DNA from: CAYUNE01 sp964446115
GTDB lineage: Bacteria; Desulfobacterota; Desulfobulbia; Desulfobulbales; Desulfobulbaceae
Direction of reading: 5' to 3'
Assembly: GCA_964446115.1 (NCBI GenBank)
Contig: CAYUNE010000028.1
Coordinates: 11,809-75,808 of the forward strand
DNA length: 64,000 bases
Shown here: positions 41,675 to 50,500 of the stretch, piece by piece
Layout: each line of letters begins with the position of its first letter
Numbering within the stretch: position 1 is the stretch's first letter
The notes under the pieces: model-generated
The model's database searches: none
The model's input: only the letters and a program-made list of their open reading frames with translations
What the model was told of the DNA's origin: nothing
Position numbers and translations under genes: made by a program

Positions 41675-42595
41675 ATGAGACGAGTCATGACCACCGGCGG
41701 CAAGCAGCAAGAAAACGGAGTAGTCCACCAGCCGGTCCTGCTCCATGAGGTCATCCATCATCTCCGCCCGGTTCCCGGCGGAATCTATGTAGACGGGACC
41801 CTGGGTCTCGGCGGTCACACCAGGGCCGTTCTCGAAAGTTCCGCGCCGGACGGACGGGTAATCGGCCTTGAGTGGGATACCCACGCCGCCCGTATCGCCG
41901 CCGAACGCTTGGCCGCCTTCGGCTCCCGGGTTCACATCGTCAGCAGCAGCTACGCTGAACTGCCCCGGGTGCTCAGAGAGGAAAACTGCTCCGCTGTGGA
42001 CGGCCTCCTGCTCGACCTCGGCGTTTCCTCGCTGCAGCTTGACGACGGCCGCCGGGGTTTCAGTTTTCGCTCTGACGCCCCCCTGGACATGCGGATGAAC
42101 CCGGCGGCAAAAACAACTGCGGCCCAACTCCTGGCACGACTGGACGCGGATGAACTTGCCGACATTTTTTTCTATTACGGCCAGGAGAGGCAGGCAAGGC
42201 GGATTGCCGCACACCTTGTCGGGGAAAGGAAAAAGCGGGATATCGCCACCACCGGTCAACTGGCCGACCTGGTGGCCGAGGCGGTGCCGCAGAGATATCA
42301 TCCGCGCAAAATCCATGTGGCCACCAGGGTATTCCAGGCCTTGCGCATCGCGGTCAACCGTGAGCTGGACAACCTGGAGCGGATCCTGAACAGCGCACCC
42401 GCGCTGCTGAAAACAAGAGCCCGGTTTTGCGTGATCACCTTCCATTCACTGGAAGATCGCATTGTCAAAAGGGCCTTCACCGGCAACCCCGGCTATCGGA
42501 TGATCACCGGCCGGCCGATTGCCCCGGCTCAGGCAGAGAAAAAAAACAATCCGCGATCCCGCAGCGCCAAGCTCAGGGTCGCAGAGGCAACCTAA
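41675..42595 (+). CDS. rsmH: 16S rRNA (cytosine1402-N4)-methyltransferase
   Basis: A 306-residue RsmH (MraW). SAM site VDGTLGLGGHTRAVLE near 39-54, DGLLLDLGVSSLQLDD, GFSFRSDAPLDMRM, and the C-terminal ITFHSLEDRIVKR. ATG at 41675; an in-frame ATG at 41687 is also possible. Second gene of the dcw cluster, 47 bp after mraZ. Confidence 0.96.
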   Translation: MRRVMTTGGKQQENGVVHQPVLLHEVIHHLRPVPGGIYVDGTLGLGGHTRAVLESSAPDGRVIGLEWDTHAARIAAERLAAFGSRVHIVSSSYAELPRVLREENCSAVDGLLLDLGVSSLQLDDGRRGFSFRSDAPLDMRMNPAAKTTAAQLLARLDADELADIFFYYGQERQARRIAAHLVGERKKRDIATTGQLADLVAEAVPQRYHPRKIHVATRVFQALRIAVNRELDNLERILNSAPALLKTRARFCVITFHSLEDRIVKRAFTGNPGYRMITGRPIAPAQAEKKNNPRSRSAKLRVAEAT

Positions 42596-42614
42596 GTGTT
42601 CAAGGAGGATCATC

Positions 42615-42968
42615 ATGTTGTTCAACGTCCAGACAAACTCCTCTCATTATCACGATACCCCAAAAATCCGGCAGCGGGTGACATATGGTCATGCCCGGCC
42701 TGAAATATCGCCGCTTTTACAGAAATGGATCGCCATGGCCGTGCTTGCTGTTTTCTCCCTGGCACTGGCAGTCCACCTGTTGATCCAGTGGCGCATCAAT
42801 GTTGCCGAAGAACGCATCGAAGCAATGCAGAACATCCGGCTGGAAAGGGCAACGGAGAATATCGCCCTGCTGGCCCAACGGAACAAGCTGTCGTCCGAGG
42901 AACATATCGCCAAACTGGCCGCCACCAGGTTTCACCTGCTGCCGCCCACAAAAAAACAACTTCGCTGA
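42615..42968 (+). CDS. ftsL: Cell division protein FtsL-like
   Basis: A 117-residue bitopic membrane protein in the ftsL slot. It has a cytoplasmic N-terminus of about 38 residues, one transmembrane helix (about 39-57, MAVLAVFSLALAVHLLIQW), and a periplasmic leucine-rich coiled coil (EERIEAMQNIRLERATENIALLAQRNKLS). FtsL pairs with FtsB and activates FtsWI. The start is fixed by AAGGAGG seven bases ahead. FtsL is weakly conserved, so the call rests on layout and place. Confidence 0.85.
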   Translation: MLFNVQTNSSHYHDTPKIRQRVTYGHARPEISPLLQKWIAMAVLAVFSLALAVHLLIQWRINVAEERIEAMQNIRLERATENIALLAQRNKLSSEEHIAKLAATRFHLLPPTKKQLR

Positions 42969-42975
42969 TCAATCC

Positions 42976-44841
42976 ATGCTGCAATCACCCATTGGAAAAA
43001 AAACCGGAAAACGGAAACTGCTTTTCCCGGCGGGCATTGTCCTGCTGATCTCGGTCATTGCGGCACTGTTTACGTTTTTTCATCCTCTTCTTCCGCAGCA
43101 GCCTCCACCCGGCATCGTCGATACACCTGCCACGACGCCCGGGACCATCGATGCCTTTGACAACTCCCTGAGAGGAGCTATCTACGACCGCCGCTACCGT
43201 GAACTCGCGGTGAGTTACCCCCTCTACTCCGTGCGCATCCAGCCGGTGGACATCCGCAATCCAGACAAAACAGCGGCACTGCTCTGCAAACATCTGGGCG
43301 GCGAGCCGGACCTGCTTCGCAGTCGCATCCGCGAAAGCCGCCGGCCCTTTACCCTTGCCGAAGGATTGGCCTTTGACCAGGTGGCCCCGCTCATGGAGCG
43401 GAAGATCAACGGCGTTGTCTGTACCAAAACAGCGCACCGTTTTTATCCAAACCATGAAATTGGAGCTCATGTTCTGGGTTTCACGGAAGAAAACCTGGGG
43501 CTTGCCGGGGTTGAAAGCCGCTTTGACCAGATCCTGCAACCCGGTGTCTACCAGACCGATATTTTGCCCGAGATCAGTTTCGGTGGACGAAAAAGCGCCG
43601 GAATCCAGGGAACCGATCTGGTGCTGACCATTGACCTCGACATCGAAAAGATGTTGACCGAACAGCTCGGCAAACTCGTCAATGCCGGGAAGTCCGGCAA
43701 GGCTCAGGCCCTGCTGATGGATATCGCAAACGGCGACATCCTCGCCCTGGTCAGCATGCCCTCCTTCAACCCCAACTACTTCTGGCGGGCCGACGATACC
43801 CGGCGCAGCAACCGGGTGACGCGGCAGGAGATCGACTGGAATGTCTATCGGGATATTCTGGTCCGGGCCGCGGCCATCGCCGGATCCGGCGAACTGGGAG
43901 ACAGGCTGCCACCGGCCACGGTAGCAGCCCCGGACTACAACGTTAGCGGTGAGGATATCGCCGGATTCGCCGCTGAAATCGGCCTCTATAATCCCATTGA
44001 CTGCGACCTGGCCGGCGGCACGGAGAGCGACTACTTCGATGGCGCAGACGCGGCAACCGGGCCCACCAGCGCCCTCAACCTGCTGACCGCCATTGCCGCA
44101 TTACAAAACGGCGGCCGGGAGATCAGACCGCACCTGTTGGCCGCAGTCCATGATCGGGCCACGGACAGCCTCTTCCCGTACCGGCAACAGAGGGGCGATG
44201 GCGTGAACCAGGGCCTCTACCGGACTCTCTCCCCCGCCCTGGGGGTCCGCATGCGGCTGGAACTCTTCCAGCGACGGACATCGAAAGGCACCGGAGCGCT
44301 TCTTTACACCAATTCCATCTCCCGGGTGAGCAACCGGGGACTGAGCAGGTATATCATGCAGGATCTGCTCATCTCTCTGTTCCCCGCCGCAGCGCCCCGC
44401 TACGCTCTGTTGATCAGCCGCAGCCATGAGATGCTCGAACCCCGCGCCAAAACCCGCAAGCCCTCCTCCATCGCCTGGAACAGGTTCTGTAAAACCGTCC
44501 TGACGGCTCTGTCGACATACACCGGCGAGTCAACCGCGGAGGTGGCCGAATTCCCCGCCCATCCGGATACCACCAATTACAATCGTTTCCTCATCGGCAG
44601 GAGCATGAGCGTGCCGCCGGAGCCGCAACCTTCTCCCTATGCCGAGTATGTCATGCCGAAGGTCACGGGATTGAGCCTGCGCAAAGGGTTGCAGTTGCTC
44701 ACCGGCCGCAATCTCTTCATAAGGGTGCGCGGCAGCGGCCGCATCGTCGGCCAGCAGCCGGAAGCGGGAACCAGGCTCCAGGATGTACGGGAGTGTATTC
44801 TCAGCCTTGAGCCTCCCAACCGGGAGCGACGGCAAACATAA
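42976..44841 (+). CDS. ftsI: FtsI-position class B PBP with a degenerate transpeptidase domain and PASTA domain
   Basis: A 621-residue protein in the ftsI slot. Residues 17-38 are the membrane anchor. Residues 58-230 are a normal PBP dimerisation domain (RGAIYDRRYRELAVSYPLY; RFYPNHEIGAHVLGF). The transpeptidase domain begins normally (LVLTIDLDIEKM, ILALVSMPSFNPNYFW), but the place of the SxxK active site reads WNVYRD (288-293), the SxN place reads DYN (320-322) and the KTG place reads SKGTG (436-440). No SxxK exists elsewhere in the domain. Residues 556-613 are a PASTA domain (YVMPKVTGLSLRKG). The frame is intact and full length. I infer a non-catalytic division scaffold; a true enzyme should be elsewhere. 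Confidence 0.85.
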   Translation: MLQSPIGKKTGKRKLLFPAGIVLLISVIAALFTFFHPLLPQQPPPGIVDTPATTPGTIDAFDNSLRGAIYDRRYRELAVSYPLYSVRIQPVDIRNPDKTAALLCKHLGGEPDLLRSRIRESRRPFTLAEGLAFDQVAPLMERKINGVVCTKTAHRFYPNHEIGAHVLGFTEENLGLAGVESRFDQILQPGVYQTDILPEISFGGRKSAGIQGTDLVLTIDLDIEKMLTEQLGKLVNAGKSGKAQALLMDIANGDILALVSMPSFNPNYFWRADDTRRSNRVTRQEIDWNVYRDILVRAAAIAGSGELGDRLPPATVAAPDYNVSGEDIAGFAAEIGLYNPIDCDLAGGTESDYFDGADAATGPTSALNLLTAIAALQNGGREIRPHLLAAVHDRATDSLFPYRQQRGDGVNQGLYRTLSPALGVRMRLELFQRRTSKGTGALLYTNSISRVSNRGLSRYIMQDLLISLFPAAAPRYALLISRSHEMLEPRAKTRKPSSIAWNRFCKTVLTALSTYTGESTAEVAEFPAHPDTTNYNRFLIGRSMSVPPEPQPSPYAEYVMPKVTGLSLRKGLQLLTGRNLFIRVRGSGRIVGQQPEAGTRLQDVRECILSLEPPNRERRQT

Positions 44842-44866
44842 AAACAGATGATGAACCCCGGCCCCC

Positions 44867-47800
44867 ATGTTGCTTTCAAAACTGCTTGAACATATCCCCC
44901 ACAGCGTCGACGGTAATGCGGCCGCCTGCGAAATCAGCAGCATTGCCACGGATTCGCGCCGGGTGCAACCCGGTGTGCTGTTCGTTGCCCGCAGGGGACT
45001 GCGCACCGACGGCCACCGCTTTGTGGAGGAAGCCGTAAAACGGGGATGCAGCGCAGTGGTGGTGGAGGCTGGAAACGATCCGAATGTGGAGCTGCCCCCT
45101 GAGGTCTGCCTGGTGCGGGTTGAGGATTCCCGCCGGGCCCTGGGGCAACTGGCCGCCTGTTTCCACGATTATCCGGGGCGCTCCATGACCATGGTCGCCA
45201 TCACCGGCACCAACGGCAAGACCACCACCAGCTGGATCATCGAGAACATGCTCATCACCGCCGGAAAAAAACCGGGGGTGATCGGAACGGTGAACTATCG
45301 CTACCTGGACCGCGAGGGCGTCAGTCACGAAAAACCGGCTGTTTTCACCACGCCGGAACCGGTGGAACTCCAGGCCCTGTTGCGGGAGATGGCGGACCAG
45401 GGGGTGACCCATGTGGTTATGGAGGCCTCGTCCCATGCCCTGGAGCAGGGACGCCTCAACACCCTGTCTTTCGACGTGGCCATCTTCACCAATCTCAGCC
45501 GCGATCACCTTGATTACCACCAGGACATGCACAGCTACTTCGAGGTCAAGCACCGACTCTTCACCAGGCACCTGAAGGCGGGAGGCTGTGCGGTGATTCT
45601 GGTGGAGTCGCTGCCTGCAGGTCCGGGCCGGGACGCCCGTCCCAACCGCGGCGCCGACCTTGCCGCAGCCCTGCGGACCGATCTCGATCCCAGCTGTCGG
45701 ATACTGCGCTGCGGCTTTTCCGACTCCTGCGACATGCGGGTAGTGGATCATGACACCGGAATCACCGGTACCACCTGCACCCTGGAGAGCAGAAGACTCA
45801 ACTGCCGGGTGGTCTCGCCGCTGGCCGGAGGGTACAACGTGCTCAACCTGCTGGCGGCGGCGGCAACCGGTGTTGCCCTTGACCTGGAACCCGATCTTAT
45901 CTGCAGCGGGCTGTCCCGTACCGAGAACGTCCCCGGACGCCTGGAAAGAATCAGTCTGCCCTCCTGGAAAAAATCATCACCCCCCTGTCCGCCACGCTCT
46001 GTCTTCGTCGACTACGCCCACACTCCGGATGCCCTGGAAAACGTCCTGCAGGCCCTGCGCACCACCGGCAACTCCAGGCTGATCTGCATCTTCGGTTGCG
46101 GCGGGGATCGCGATCCGGGCAAAAGACCCCTCATGGGGGAGATATCCGCCCGGCTTGCCGACATTACGGTCATCACCACCGACAACCCCCGCAGCGAAGA
46201 TCCCGTTGCCATCATCGAGGCCATTGAGGCGGGCATCAGTGATTTCAGTTTTGTCCGGGAGCCGGTGGTGGATCTGCTCACCGACACCGGTCCGAGGCGG
46301 AAGGGGTACGGGGTCATCGTTGACCGCCGTGAGGCCATCCACACGGTCTGCAGCCTCTGCCGGGAGGAAGATATCGTTCTCATCGCCGGCAAGGGCCATG
46401 AAAAATATCAGATTGTCGGCGAAGAAAAATTCTTTTTCGACGACCGGCTCGAAGCGGAAAACGGTTTACTCGCCTGGACTCTCCCGCATCTGCTGCGCGC
46501 AACCGGGGGCAGGGTGGCGGGCACCTCCCGGGCCGTGCACATGCCGGCGGATATCTCAACCGACACCCGCAGCCTCAAACCGGGAGATATCTTTGTGGCA
46601 CTCAGCGGCGCCAACTTCGACGGTCATGACTATGTGGGCAAGGCCGCCCGTCTCGGCGCCGGAGCCGTTATCGTCAGCCGCTGGCCGGACATGGACTTTC
46701 CCGTCCCGGTGATTGTCGTTGACGATCCCCTCAAGGCCCTCGGCGACCTGGCCGCATACCGACGCCGCCTGCTGGCGCCCCGTCTCAAAGTGGCGGCCAT
46801 CACCGGCAGCAGCGGCAAGACCACGGTCAAGGAGATGACCGCTTCGATCTTCGCTGCCCGCCGGCCGGACTCCGATCCCGGACCTGCCCGGCAGGGAAGA
46901 CCGCCAAGAGTGCTGAAGACCGCCGGCAACTTCAACAACCTCATCGGCCTGCCCCTGTCGCTGCTGCCGGTCAATGCCGCCCACGATACGGCAATCCTGG
47001 AGATGGGGATGAACCGGCCCGGAGAAATCGCCCGTCTCACCGCCATTGCCGATCCCGACCTCGCCCTGATCACCAATATCCAGGACGCCCATCTGGAGGG
47101 GCTGGGGAGTATCGAAGGCGTGGCGCACGCCAAAGGTGAACTCTTCCGGGAGTCACGGGCCGACACGGTTTTCGTGGTCAATCTCGACGACGGCCGCGTG
47201 CGGCGACTGGCGGAGAAGTATTCCAACAGCCGTATCAGCTTCGCCGCCACCGAGGCCGGCCGCCGCCATCAACCGGATGTCAAGGCCACCCGCATACGGA
47301 ACATGGGAGTCGAGGGCATGCGTTTCACCCTGCACCTGGGCGCGCTGAAGGAACGGCTCAGCGTCAAGGTCATGGGGGAGCATAACGTCTTCAACTGCAC
47401 TGCTGCGGCAGCCCTGGCCTATGCCGCCGGTATCGGGCCGGAAACGATCATCAGGGGAATCAGGAACTTTACACCCGCGGAAAAGCGCATGCGCTTTACG
47501 GAACTGGTGGGCGGGATCCGGGTGATCGACGACACCTACAATGCCAATCCGGCATCGATGCTGGCTGCCATTTCTGCGGTGGCCGCCTTTGAGAACGACT
47601 GCCGCAAGGTCGCTGTTCTCGGCGATATGCTGGAGTTGGGCGGCGCCTCCGAAGAGGCGCACCTGCGGCTGGGACGCCAGGTGGCGGAACACGGTTATGA
47701 TCTTTTGGTCACCATCGGCACCTTCGCCAACGTCATCGCCCACGGCGCCGCCTCCGGAGGCATGCCCCCGGAGCACATCCACGTCATGGCCGGGCCCGAT

Positions 47801-47947
47801 GAGGTTGTCGATCTCATTGCCGCAATGATCGGCGACAAAACCCTGGCCCGGGGTGACTGGCTGCTGGTCAAAGGCTCCCGGGGCATGCACATGGACCGGA
47901 TCGTCCGGGCCCTGCCCCACAGCCAAAAGAACAATAATAACTCGTAA
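44867..47947 (+). CDS. murE-murF: MurE-MurF fusion ligase
   Basis: A 1026-residue fusion of two Mur ligases that add meso-diaminopimelate and then D-Ala-D-Ala to the UDP-MurNAc peptide. MurE half (about 1-510): ATP loop AITGTNGKTTT at 111-121, EASSHALEQGRL, and DNPRSEDP at 439-446, the DNPR motif that selects meso-DAP. MurF half (about 525-1020): second P-loop AITGSSGKTTVKE from 644, LEMGMNRPGEIARL, and DDTYNANPASM. Both active sites look complete. Such fusions are known in some proteobacteria, for example Bordetella. It follows the ftsI-like gene by 25 bp. Confidence 0.95.
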   Translation: MLLSKLLEHIPHSVDGNAAACEISSIATDSRRVQPGVLFVARRGLRTDGHRFVEEAVKRGCSAVVVEAGNDPNVELPPEVCLVRVEDSRRALGQLAACFHDYPGRSMTMVAITGTNGKTTTSWIIENMLITAGKKPGVIGTVNYRYLDREGVSHEKPAVFTTPEPVELQALLREMADQGVTHVVMEASSHALEQGRLNTLSFDVAIFTNLSRDHLDYHQDMHSYFEVKHRLFTRHLKAGGCAVILVESLPAGPGRDARPNRGADLAAALRTDLDPSCRILRCGFSDSCDMRVVDHDTGITGTTCTLESRRLNCRVVSPLAGGYNVLNLLAAAATGVALDLEPDLICSGLSRTENVPGRLERISLPSWKKSSPPCPPRSVFVDYAHTPDALENVLQALRTTGNSRLICIFGCGGDRDPGKRPLMGEISARLADITVITTDNPRSEDPVAIIEAIEAGISDFSFVREPVVDLLTDTGPRRKGYGVIVDRREAIHTVCSLCREEDIVLIAGKGHEKYQIVGEEKFFFDDRLEAENGLLAWTLPHLLRATGGRVAGTSRAVHMPADISTDTRSLKPGDIFVALSGANFDGHDYVGKAARLGAGAVIVSRWPDMDFPVPVIVVDDPLKALGDLAAYRRRLLAPRLKVAAITGSSGKTTVKEMTASIFAARRPDSDPGPARQGRPPRVLKTAGNFNNLIGLPLSLLPVNAAHDTAILEMGMNRPGEIARLTAIADPDLALITNIQDAHLEGLGSIEGVAHAKGELFRESRADTVFVVNLDDGRVRRLAEKYSNSRISFAATEAGRRHQPDVKATRIRNMGVEGMRFTLHLGALKERLSVKVMGEHNVFNCTAAAALAYAAGIGPETIIRGIRNFTPAEKRMRFTELVGGIRVIDDTYNANPASMLAAISAVAAFENDCRKVAVLGDMLELGGASEEAHLRLGRQVAEHGYDLLVTIGTFANVIAHGAASGGMPPEHIHVMAGPDEVVDLIAAMIGDKTLARGDWLLVKGSRGMHMDRIVRALPHSQKNNNNS

Positions 47948-47995
47948 TTACAAAATAATTAGCACAAACCCGTAACGCCGGATATCTCAGTTGCC

Positions 47996-49075
47996 ATGCT
48001 CTATCACCTGCTCTATCCCCTGCATGATCTCATCGGCGGCTTCAACGTGTTTCGCTATATCACGTTCCGCTGTATCGGCAGCGCGGTTACCGGCTTTGTT
48101 ATTCTTCTCTTCCTGCTGCCACGGCTCATCCGGATGCTGCAGGAATACCAGATCGGCCAGGTGGTCCGCGACGACGGCCCCGCCACTCACCTGAGCAAGA
48201 AGGGAGTTCCCACCATGGGCGGCGTCTTCATTCTGGCCGCCCTGACCATCTCCACCCTGTTGTGGGCAAACCTCACCAATTCCTTTGTCTGGCTGCTGCT
48301 CTCCGTAACCCTCTTTTTCGGTGTCATCGGCGCCATGGACGATCTCAGGAAGATTCGCGAACAGCACAGCCGCGGGATGAGCGCCCGCAGAAAAATGGTG
48401 CTGCAGATCGTCTGCGCCGCCATCGTCGGCCTCTTTCTCTACTTCCACCCGCTTTACGACGGCAAGCTGAGCCTGCCCTTTATCAAACAGTTCCGACCGG
48501 ATCTGGCCCTCTGGTACATTCCCTTTGCCATTGCCGTCATCGTCGGCGCCTCCAACGCCGTCAACCTCACCGACGGCCTGGATGGTCTGGCCACGGGTCC
48601 CATGGTGATCAGCGGCTCGGTCTACGGGATCTTCTCCTATGTGGCGGGCAACGCCATCATGTCCGAATACCTGCAGGTGCCCTTTATTCCGGGCGGCGGG
48701 GAGATTGCGGTTTTCTGCAGCGCCCTGGCCGGCAGCTGTCTCGGCTTTCTCTGGTTCAACACCTATCCTGCCCAGGTATTCATGGGAGATGTGGGCTCTC
48801 TGGCCCTGGGCGGGGCCTTGGGGGCCGTTTCCATCGTTATCAAACAGGAATTTCTGCTGGCCATCGTCGGCGGTATCTTCGTTATGGAAGCGCTCTCGGT
48901 GATTCTGCAGGTGGGATATTTCAAGATCAGCGGCGGCAAGCGCATCTTTCTCATGGCTCCTTTTCACCACCACTTTGAAAAAAAGGGCTGGGAGGAACCA
49001 AAGGTCGTGGTGCGCTTCTGGATCGTCTCCGTCATCCTGGGGCTCATTGCCCTGGCAACCTTAAAGCTGCGGTGA
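47996..49075 (+). CDS. mraY: Phospho-MurNAc-pentapeptide transferase MraY
   Basis: A 359-residue inner-membrane enzyme with about ten helices that makes lipid I. Signature blocks: HLSKKGVPTMGG near 64-75, LFFGVIGAMDDLRKI, NLTDGLDGLATGP (catalytic aspartates) near 192-204, FMGDVGSLALGGALG, and the terminal MAPFHHHFEKKGW. Its stop overlaps the murD GTG by 4 bp. Confidence 0.97.
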   Translation: MLYHLLYPLHDLIGGFNVFRYITFRCIGSAVTGFVILLFLLPRLIRMLQEYQIGQVVRDDGPATHLSKKGVPTMGGVFILAALTISTLLWANLTNSFVWLLLSVTLFFGVIGAMDDLRKIREQHSRGMSARRKMVLQIVCAAIVGLFLYFHPLYDGKLSLPFIKQFRPDLALWYIPFAIAVIVGASNAVNLTDGLDGLATGPMVISGSVYGIFSYVAGNAIMSEYLQVPFIPGGGEIAVFCSALAGSCLGFLWFNTYPAQVFMGDVGSLALGGALGAVSIVIKQEFLLAIVGGIFVMEALSVILQVGYFKISGGKRIFLMAPFHHHFEKKGWEEPKVVVRFWIVSVILGLIALATLKLR

Positions 49076-50469
49076 GCAAGGTGAAAATCGAGCGGGGTGC
49101 ATCGGCGGTTGTTCTCGGCCTGGGTCGTTCCGGCCTGGCAGCGGTGCGATTTCTCCGGCACCATGGCGTGCGGGTCGCCGTCTCCGAGGAAAAAAGCCGC
49201 GATCAAATCCCACGCGACGATCTTGCCTTTCTGACATCCCGCAACATTGCCCTGGAAACCGGGGGACACAGCACGACATTTTGCTGCAAGGCGGATTTTC
49301 TGGTACCGAGTCCCGGCGTTCCCCTGGACACACCGGTTTTTGAGGCGGCCCGCTCCAGGGACATTCCGGTGTTGGGAGAACTGGCCATCATCACGCCGTT
49401 TGTCCGGGAACCGATCATCGCGGTCACCGGCACCAACGGCAAAACCACGGTAACCGGTCTCATCGGCGGACTGCTGCGCGCCGACGGCAGAGAGGTCTTT
49501 GTGGGCGGCAACATCGGCACTCCGGTATTCGACTACCTGCTCTCACCCTTACGGGCCGATGTTCTGGTACTGGAAGTGAGCAGTTTTCAGCTGGAAATCG
49601 CCGGCGGCTTCCGGCCGCATATCGCCCTGTTCCTCAACTTTTCACCCGACCACCTGGACCGTCACGGCTCCATGGAACGCTATCTTGCCGCAAAAAAACG
49701 AATCTTTGCCGCCCAGAAAGCGGCGGATATTGCAATTCTCGGCGGCGACGATCCCGTGGTCTCGCGCCTGGAAGTGCCGGCCGGCCATCGGTTGCTTTTC
49801 GGCACCGCCTCCCACATGCAGGCTTCGATCAGGGATCTCGAGATCAGGATCACCGGCATTCCCGGGATGGGAGAAAATCAGAAGGCCGAGACCTATCCGC
49901 TGTACCGCACGGCCCTGACAAGCTCCGTCAACCGGCTCAACGGTGCGGCCGCCGTACTTGCGGCCCGTTGTCTGGGATGTTCGCCGGCTGCGGTGCGGGC
50001 GGGCCTGACCGCCTTCACTCCGCCGCCCAACCGCATGGAAACCGTGGCCCGGATAAACGGGGTGCGCTTCATCAACGACTCAAAGGCCACAAACATCGGC
50101 GCCATGCAGGCGGCAATCACGGCTGTCAACGGTCCCGTCGTCCTCATTGCCGGCGGCCTGGACAAGGAGTGCGACTTCTCCTCCCTGCCCGGGGTTGTCA
50201 ACGGCCGGGTCAAAAACGTCATCCTCATCGGCGAGGCGGCGGAAAAAATGTACACCCAGCTCTCCTCCACGGTCTACACCGAAAAGGCCGACACCCTGGA
50301 AGCGGCGGTGCGCATGGCGCACGAAGTGGCTGTCTCCGGCGACACCGTCCTGCTGGCTCCGGGATGCGCCAGTTTCGACATGTTTTCCGGATACGCCCAC
50401 AGGGGAGAGAGCTTCAGGCAGGCTGTGGCTCTGCTGAAAAGTCAGGAACGAACCGATCACAGGCGGTAA
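49072..50469 (+). CDS. murD: UDP-MurNAc-L-alanine:D-glutamate ligase
   Basis: A 465-residue MurD that adds D-glutamate. N-terminal Rossmann part VLGLGRSGLAAVRFL, ATP loop AVTGTNGKTTVTGL near 119-132, NFSPDHLDRHG, RFINDSKATNIGAM and the C-terminal LLAPGCASFDMF. GTG start overlapping the mraY stop. The next gene is murG after 31 bp; ftsW, normally here, is missing. Confidence 0.96.
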   Translation: MSKVKIERGASAVVLGLGRSGLAAVRFLRHHGVRVAVSEEKSRDQIPRDDLAFLTSRNIALETGGHSTTFCCKADFLVPSPGVPLDTPVFEAARSRDIPVLGELAIITPFVREPIIAVTGTNGKTTVTGLIGGLLRADGREVFVGGNIGTPVFDYLLSPLRADVLVLEVSSFQLEIAGGFRPHIALFLNFSPDHLDRHGSMERYLAAKKRIFAAQKAADIAILGGDDPVVSRLEVPAGHRLLFGTASHMQASIRDLEIRITGIPGMGENQKAETYPLYRTALTSSVNRLNGAAAVLAARCLGCSPAAVRAGLTAFTPPPNRMETVARINGVRFINDSKATNIGAMQAAITAVNGPVVLIAGGLDKECDFSSLPGVVNGRVKNVILIGEAAEKMYTQLSSTVYTEKADTLEAAVRMAHEVAVSGDTVLLAPGCASFDMFSGYAHRGESFRQAVALLKSQERTDHRR

Positions 50470-50500
50470 AGCCGATGATCACGGATATGGACACCAACCA

